Shown: positions 16,002-19,361 of the stretch, piece by piece
How the letters are laid out: each line of letters starts with the position of its first letter
How positions within the stretch are numbered: the first letter of the stretch is position 1
Notes under the pieces: model-generated
The model's database searches: none
What the model saw: only the letters and a program-made list of their open reading frames with translations
What the model was told of the DNA's origin: nothing
Translations under genes and position numbers: made by a program
Source of the DNA: Nitrospirota bacterium
GTDB lineage: Bacteria > Nitrospirota > Nitrospiria > Nitrospirales > UBA8639
Length of the DNA: 19,361 nt
Assembly: GCA_029865515.1 (NCBI GenBank)
Contig: JAOUGQ010000021.1
Span: forward strand, 1-19,361
Direction: 5' to 3'

Positions 16002-16249
16002 GGGATCCATCCGAAATGAAGAGCTGATGGATTTCCGATAGACAATGTCGGGAAGGACGGCGCTGAGCATAGAGGCTCAATGACACATGTGAGGCATGAC
16101 TGCTCGATAGAGAATTGTCATCCTGAGTGAAACGAAGGATCTCGCTGAGCCGTGGCCTCGTCAAGTTGGGCACAGATCCTTCGCCGCTGGCTCAGGATGA
16201 CAGGTTGGTTAGGGCCGCGACGCCGGTAGGTAGCGGGGATCCATCCGAA
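16002..16249. repeat. Direct repeat pair GGGATCCATCCGAA flanking inverted repeat copy 2
   Basis: GGGATCCATCCGAA occurs at 16002-16015 and again, identically and in the same orientation, at 16236-16249. The two copies bracket about 220 bases that contain the TGTCATCCTGAG inverted repeat. They may belong to a second family of dispersed repeats or be the footprint of an insertion. Confidence 0.65.
16116..16202. repeat. Intergenic inverted repeat, TGTCATCCTGAG...CTCAGGATGACA type, copy 2
   Basis: The 12-base ends at 16116-16127 and 16191-16202 are identical to those of copy 1 and perfectly inverted. Inside, GAAGGATCTCGCTGAGC pairs imperfectly with the CACAGATCCTTCGCC side, giving a long hairpin of 87 bases in total. 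It lacks the extra CCCTTCGGCAAAG module of copy 1 and is the simpler form. Confidence 0.82.
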
Positions 16250-16345
16250 CACTCTCCTTACCTCTGACACCTAACGTCTACCATTCAGGATGAAAAATCT
16301 TCGAGGATTGCTCTCTTGGTGCCCGATGCCTGCCTCCTGTGTCTG

Positions 16346-16765
16346 TTAGGCTCCGTAGACATTTATCAAGTGGTTATCAATAAGATGATTTAATAAGTCT
16401 GTCCGGGAAATCATGCCGAGCAGCTTGCCATCACGCGTAACGGGGATCCGGATAATCTGATGCTTGATCATCTGTTTGACAATAGCCTCGGCTGTTGCGG
16501 TTTCTTCGACGGTCACCGGGTTCGGGGTCATGACGTCTTCCGCCTTAAGCATGTGTAAATCTTTCCCCTCGACCAGGGTTTTCAGTACATCAAATTCGGT
16601 GACGATTCCGACCAGATGATTGCCCGGCTCAATAACCGGCACTCCACTAGTGGTGCCGGAATGGATGAGAATAGAGAGGTCGCGAGCACTATACTGACGA
16701 GTCACCGCGACAATGCGGGTTTGCATGAGATCACGGGCTTTAATGTGAAGATTCGGTGTAGCCAT
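16346..16765 (-). CDS. CBS-domain pair protein
   Basis: A 139-residue protein consisting only of two CBS motifs (about 8-66 and 73-133) that together form one Bateman module. Recognisable parts are ARDLMQTRIVAV, SGVPVIEPGNHLVGIVTEFDVL, AEDVMTPNPVTV and IIRIPVTRDGKLLGMISRTDLL. The IVTEFDVL and ISRTDLL ends carry the Asp that usually contacts the ribose of bound adenine nucleotides. Stand-alone modules of this kind sense AMP/ATP or SAM and regulate partners (family knowledge). An excellent AGGAGG lies 4 bases before ATG 16765. The gene is transcribed alone and convergent to the PagL-like gene. Its partner is unknown; the nearby stress genes suggest an energy-sensing role by inference. Confidence 0.9.
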   Translation of the reverse strand: MATPNLHIKARDLMQTRIVAVTRQYSARDLSILIHSGTTSGVPVIEPGNHLVGIVTEFDVLKTLVEGKDLHMLKAEDVMTPNPVTVEETATAEAIVKQMIKHQIIRIPVTRDGKLLGMISRTDLLNHLIDNHLINVYGA

Positions 16766-17311
16766 GAAACCTCCTGATAGAAAATTCCCTATGGGAGTGA
16801 TCCGGTTGGGAAATGATATGGATGTTTATGTGACACGTCGCAAAATTGTTCAAGCAACATCAAGGGCGGTTCCTGGTCCGGCCCGGTTCGTGCTTCATTC
16901 CTATACTGTGTGTGCCACCTTCTCATTCGTGAAAGGGATTGGCCACGGATGCACACTATACAAAAAAGCGGAGGCTGAGGTCTCATGCCATGTGCATTTT
17001 CTTCCTACGCATCATGCCCATGGCGGGGGTGGAAATTCAGAAAGTAGAGGGTCAACAAGCCAGGCCCTTCCGGCCGACTATTGACAAAAGGAACGGGTAA
17101 GGACCCGTCAGCCGGGCAGCAACCATGAATCATGTCTTATTTAGTTGGAGGCCTGGTTTTTGGTGTTTTTATCCGTCGACTGAATCTGGCAGAATAGGCA
17201 GGCCATGGCTGACGGCGAAACCAGTCAGTCTGTCGAGGAAAACCTCTAGCGACTCTATCAAGATGATGCCTAGATGAGTGAAACAAGCACTCGGGTGGGG
17301 ATTGTGATGTC
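16766..17311. other. 546-base divergent intergenic stretch with a strong small hairpin
   Basis: This stretch separates the CBS gene (-) from the Ap4A phosphorylase gene (+). Frames open on it, such as 16764-17084 (+), show no family resemblance. A perfect hairpin ACGGGT-AAGG-ACCCGT occupies 17093-17108. Next to it are a GGCC-CTTCC-GGCC stem-loop at about 17063-17075 and a second G/C-rich segment GCCGGGC at about 17111-17117. The cluster of stems about 200 bases before the phosphorylase start could be a structured 5' leader. I do not recognise a known riboswitch. Confidence 0.4.
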
Positions 17312-18256
17312 GTGGAAATGGGAATAAACGTGGCTGCTGCCATACGGCGCTTTAAACCAGGAACCTTGCGGGCAAAAGTGCAAGCCAGAACCGCCCATGC
17401 TCTTGAATGCGGGGCGATTCACACGATCCCCACCAATTTCGAACTGGTAGAACAAGCCGGCGTCAATTTTCTCATTCGAATTATCTCCAATTTGGCCAGG
17501 AAGGTGCAGGCAACAGCCGATCAGTCCTCCATGGCTGCCAACATGACGCATAATCCCTTTCTTCCCTACGATGAGGATCTGTTTGTCGCGGACATTTCTG
17601 ATACGCATGTGTGTCTGTTGAATAAATTTAATGTGTTGGATCATCACATGCTCATGGTCACGCGTGCTTTTCAGGAACAGGAATCTCTGCTTACGGCGAG
17701 TGATTTCGAGGCGCTGTTGGTGTGCCTGGCCGAATTCGAAGGGTTAGCCTTCTATAACGCGGGAGAGGCCGCAGGCGCGAGTCAACGGCACAAGCATTTG
17801 CAAATGGTCCCACTTCCCCTGACGGCGGAAGTGTCTTACATTCCGATGGAACCGCTTTTGAACACAGCCCGGTTTGAAGGGACAAAGGGATTCGTTCCCG
17901 GGCTTCGGTTTTTGCATGTGCTGGTCCGTATGGATCCCGAATGGATTGCTTCTCCCCCGAAAGGGGCACAGGAGCTGTTGCAGATCTACCTGGATATGCT
18001 GCGGACGGTCGGGTTGTCGGGCGGTGAAGCTAGAGGCAAACCCACGATCCCTGGTCCGTACAATTTACTGGTTACACGACAGTGGATGTTTCTCGTGCCT
18101 CGGTCTACAGAGTGTTTTGAAGGCATTTCCGTGAATGCCTTGGGATTTGCCGGAGGCTTTTTGGTGAAGGATGAGCAACAGCTCAATCTTTTGAAAGCAT
18201 GGGGGCCAATGACGGCACTTCAGCGAGTAGCCATTTGTGAGGAGAACCTTTTCTGA
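17312..18256 (+). CDS. ATP adenylyltransferase / Ap4A phosphorylase family protein
   Basis: A 314-residue cytoplasmic enzyme of the GalT/HIT superfamily. CLLNKFNVLDHHMLMVTR at about 101-118 resembles the conserved core of yeast Apa1/Apa2. The catalytic motif is GASQRHKHLQMVPL (155-168), where the His before Leu-Gln (His162) would form the nucleotidyl intermediate. The enzyme would split diadenosine tetraphosphate with phosphate into ATP and ADP, or run in reverse, controlling this stress alarmone and recovering energy. The start is GTG 17312, or ATG 17318 two codons later; ribosome site evidence is weak (GGTGGGG about 12 bases upstream). Length is normal for the family (about 290-330). The HPF-cold-shock gene follows after 125 bases in the same direction. 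Before it lies only a weak hairpin (GAGGGA 18262-18267 with TCCCTC 18279-18284). Confidence 0.87.
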   Translation: MEMGINVAAAIRRFKPGTLRAKVQARTAHALECGAIHTIPTNFELVEQAGVNFLIRIISNLARKVQATADQSSMAANMTHNPFLPYDEDLFVADISDTHVCLLNKFNVLDHHMLMVTRAFQEQESLLTASDFEALLVCLAEFEGLAFYNAGEAAGASQRHKHLQMVPLPLTAEVSYIPMEPLLNTARFEGTKGFVPGLRFLHVLVRMDPEWIASPPKGAQELLQIYLDMLRTVGLSGGEARGKPTIPGPYNLLVTRQWMFLVPRSTECFEGISVNALGFAGGFLVKDEQQLNLLKAWGPMTALQRVAICEENLF

Positions 18257-18381
18257 GGTTTGAGGGATTCACCCGGTTTCCCTCTTGCCCTTCAATGAGT
18301 ATACTTCTTGCCTGTACATTAGTATTGGAATGATGCTGGTTCACGTTGTCTTTATTACTCAGACGAGAGGGAAGAAAGAGT

Positions 18382-18948
18382 ATGGATCTTCAAATTGACA
18401 GTCGAAATGTGACGATGACCCCACGTTGGAAAACAGAGATTGAAAACCGTATGGCCGATCTGCAAGCCGGCCATGATGATCTGATTCACGCGAGGGTGAC
18501 ACTCACCAAGAACGCCCATCACAAAAAAGCCCAAAATGTGGCGGAAGCCCTGGTAGTCGTGACGTTGCCAGGCCGTCATACCCTGACAGCCAGAAAAGAG
18601 GAAAAGACCTTTGAAGAGGCCATCCGTTCGGCGTTCTTTGCCATGGAGATTGAAGTGAAGAAGTTTCGAGACAAACGGGCCTCCAAAGAAATTCGGGTCC
18701 CCCCGATTCCGTTACGTGGAGTGATTGCGAAATTGTTTCCCCAGGAAGGGTACGGCTTTCTTCTGCAGGATGGAGGAGGAGAGGTCTATTTTCATAAAAA
18801 TGCCGTACACGGAATGAAATTCGAGGAACTTGAGGATGGGGTGGAAGTCTCGTTTAATGTGGAAGATGGCGAGAAAGGTCCTCAGGCAACCACGGTCAAC
18901 CCGGTTCCCAGTCTTCCGGGAGCCGTCGATAAAGCCACCTTCTCCTGA
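18382..18948 (+). CDS. HPF/RaiA ribosome-hibernation domain fused to a cold-shock domain
   Basis: A 188-residue protein. I chose ATG 18382 because MDLQIDSRNVTMTP is a typical HPF N-terminus and purine-rich GAAAGAG lies just upstream; the frame is open back to 18346. Residues 1-105 form the HPF/RaiA (sigma-54 modulation protein) domain, which binds the decoding centre of the 30S subunit and silences ribosomes in starvation. Residues about 110-173 form a cold-shock domain: LRGVIAKLFPQEGYGFLL contains the RNP1-like GYGFLL, and EVYFHKNAV is RNP2-like. The fusion could link ribosome hibernation with RNA binding. A possible promoter has TATACT at 18300-18305 with a weak TTTCCC 17 bases upstream. 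It lies downstream of the Ap4A phosphorylase gene, fitting a stress setting. Confidence 0.9.
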   Translation: MDLQIDSRNVTMTPRWKTEIENRMADLQAGHDDLIHARVTLTKNAHHKKAQNVAEALVVVTLPGRHTLTARKEEKTFEEAIRSAFFAMEIEVKKFRDKRASKEIRVPPIPLRGVIAKLFPQEGYGFLLQDGGGEVYFHKNAVHGMKFEELEDGVEVSFNVEDGEKGPQATTVNPVPSLPGAVDKATFS

Positions 18949-19097
18949 CGTGGCTTGACCAAAACAAACAAGGGATCCAGCAGCATGCTTCTTTTTCTGC
19001 ACAATTTGAGGGGATGCTGCGGAGTTGTCTAGCCGCAGGATTTTCTGTTCTTCAGAAACGGCTTTGTCGGAAGTTTCCGGACGTTTGCCGTGATGGA

Positions 19098-19361
19098 TCA
19101 GATCCACTCGTTCTCGGCTTGATGGGGTTGGGCTCCCCACAAATTGGCGAGAGGAATGTCGTGCAGGGAATACGCTCCGGCTTGAAGGGTGGGGAGAGCC
19201 CTGGCCGCCGACAACATGACTTCCGCAGTTAAGGCGGCCACATCACCACGGGCTTCCATCAACAAGTGCTGATGGCCAATCTGTCCAACCCGGCCACGGC
19301 GTTCCAGCATCAATCCCTGACCCTGCTCTTCAAGTGCCTTGACCGTGTCAACCGGGAAGAC
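19098..19361 (-). CDS. C-terminal end of an oxidoreductase, perhaps amino-acid dehydrogenase-like (partial)
   Basis: The minus-strand frame is open from the right edge (19361) to a TGA at 19098-19100, giving the last 87 residues of a gene that starts outside the window. The segment around ALTAEVMLSAARALPTLQAG, followed by AYSLHDIPLANLWG, recalls the C-terminal part of diaminopimelate-dehydrogenase-like NAD(P)-dependent enzymes. The resemblance is from memory and modest. The N-terminal Rossmann motif that would settle it is not in view. The gene converges on the HPF-cold-shock gene with about 150 bases between them. These hold a 7-base inverted repeat (GCAGCAT/ATGCTGC) without a T-run, and no clear terminator. 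Confidence 0.5.
   Translation of the reverse strand, partial: VFPVDTVKALEEQGQGLMLERRGRVGQIGHQHLLMEARGDVAALTAEVMLSAARALPTLQAGAYSLHDIPLANLWGAQPHQAENEWI

Larger units (their letters stand above)
15924..16345. other. 422-base intergenic stretch carrying repeats only
   Basis: No gene is supported between the PagL-like gene and the CBS-domain gene. These two converge here, so terminators are expected, but none is obvious. The stretch holds the second inverted repeat copy and a flanking 14-base direct repeat. A 74-codon minus frame across 15949-16173 is the spurious reading that such repeats often give. Confidence 0.6.

Noticed and set aside
15949..16173. 74-codon minus-strand frame ending in an EILRFTQDD-like peptide
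   Set aside because: It is again a translation of the inverted repeat, with no start signal or family resemblance.
16764..17084. 106-codon plus-strand frame upstream of the Ap4A phosphorylase gene
   Set aside because: It begins on top of the CBS gene start, has no ribosome site, an odd Gly/His/Ser tail and no recognisable family.
17085..17130. Resemblance of the GCCGGGCAGCAACC segment to SAM or cobalamin riboswitch cores
   Set aside because: Only a short string matches from memory, and the rest of the conserved architecture could not be found upstream.
1..19361. CRISPR arrays, tRNA or rRNA genes, prophage or integrase genes
   Set aside because: No regularly spaced repeats, cloverleaf sequences, rRNA stretches or phage-type proteins were seen on either strand.

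Overview
This window is bacterial chromosome with tightly packed, operon-style genes, moderate G+C and ordinary Shine-Dalgarno sites. The gene set is a PPi-type phosphofructokinase, a tandem universal stress protein, an MBL-rhodanese protein, a CBS-pair protein, an Ap4A phosphorylase and an HPF-cold-shock fusion. Intergenic repeats of the TGTCATCCTGAG/CTCAGGATGACA type are also present. Together these recall Nitrospirota (Nitrospira-like) or related environmental lineages. That assignment is inference; there is no rRNA or marker gene here to confirm it.

Region 1 (1-8504, + strand) is one glycoconjugate-assembly operon. It has two GT39-like integral membrane glycosyltransferases (the first cut by the window edge), a DPM1-like GT2 with a membrane tail, a CDP-paratose 2-epimerase-like SDR enzyme, a methyltransferase-GT2 fusion, and a cellulose-synthase-like processive GT2. 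Most neighbours overlap by 4-23 bases. The set looks like machinery that charges a polyprenyl carrier, uses an unusual nucleotide sugar and transfers sugars at the membrane. The product is unknown.

Region 2 (8505-9291) is gene-poor. It holds a doubly truncated IS110-family transposase remnant and, before the convergent phosphofructokinase gene, two terminator-like hairpins.

Region 3 (9292-14630, - strand) reads right to left: a degenerate single-domain receiver, a YgaP-like DUF2892 membrane protein, a COG1926 phosphoribosyltransferase, an MBL-fold/double-rhodanese protein and a tandem universal stress protein. Three of the junctions overlap, so this is a credible operon. A PPi-dependent phosphofructokinase follows after a repeat-bearing gap.

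Region 4 (14631-19361) has longer intergenic stretches around single genes: a PagL-like lipid A deacylase (+), a CBS-pair protein (-), an Ap4A phosphorylase (+), an HPF-cold-shock fusion (+), and the 3' end of an oxidoreductase gene (-) running off the right edge. Regions 3 and 4 together look like a low-energy/stress-survival neighbourhood. The protein types parallel several members of the mycobacterial DosR dormancy regulon. No CRISPR array, tRNA, rRNA or intact mobile element was seen.
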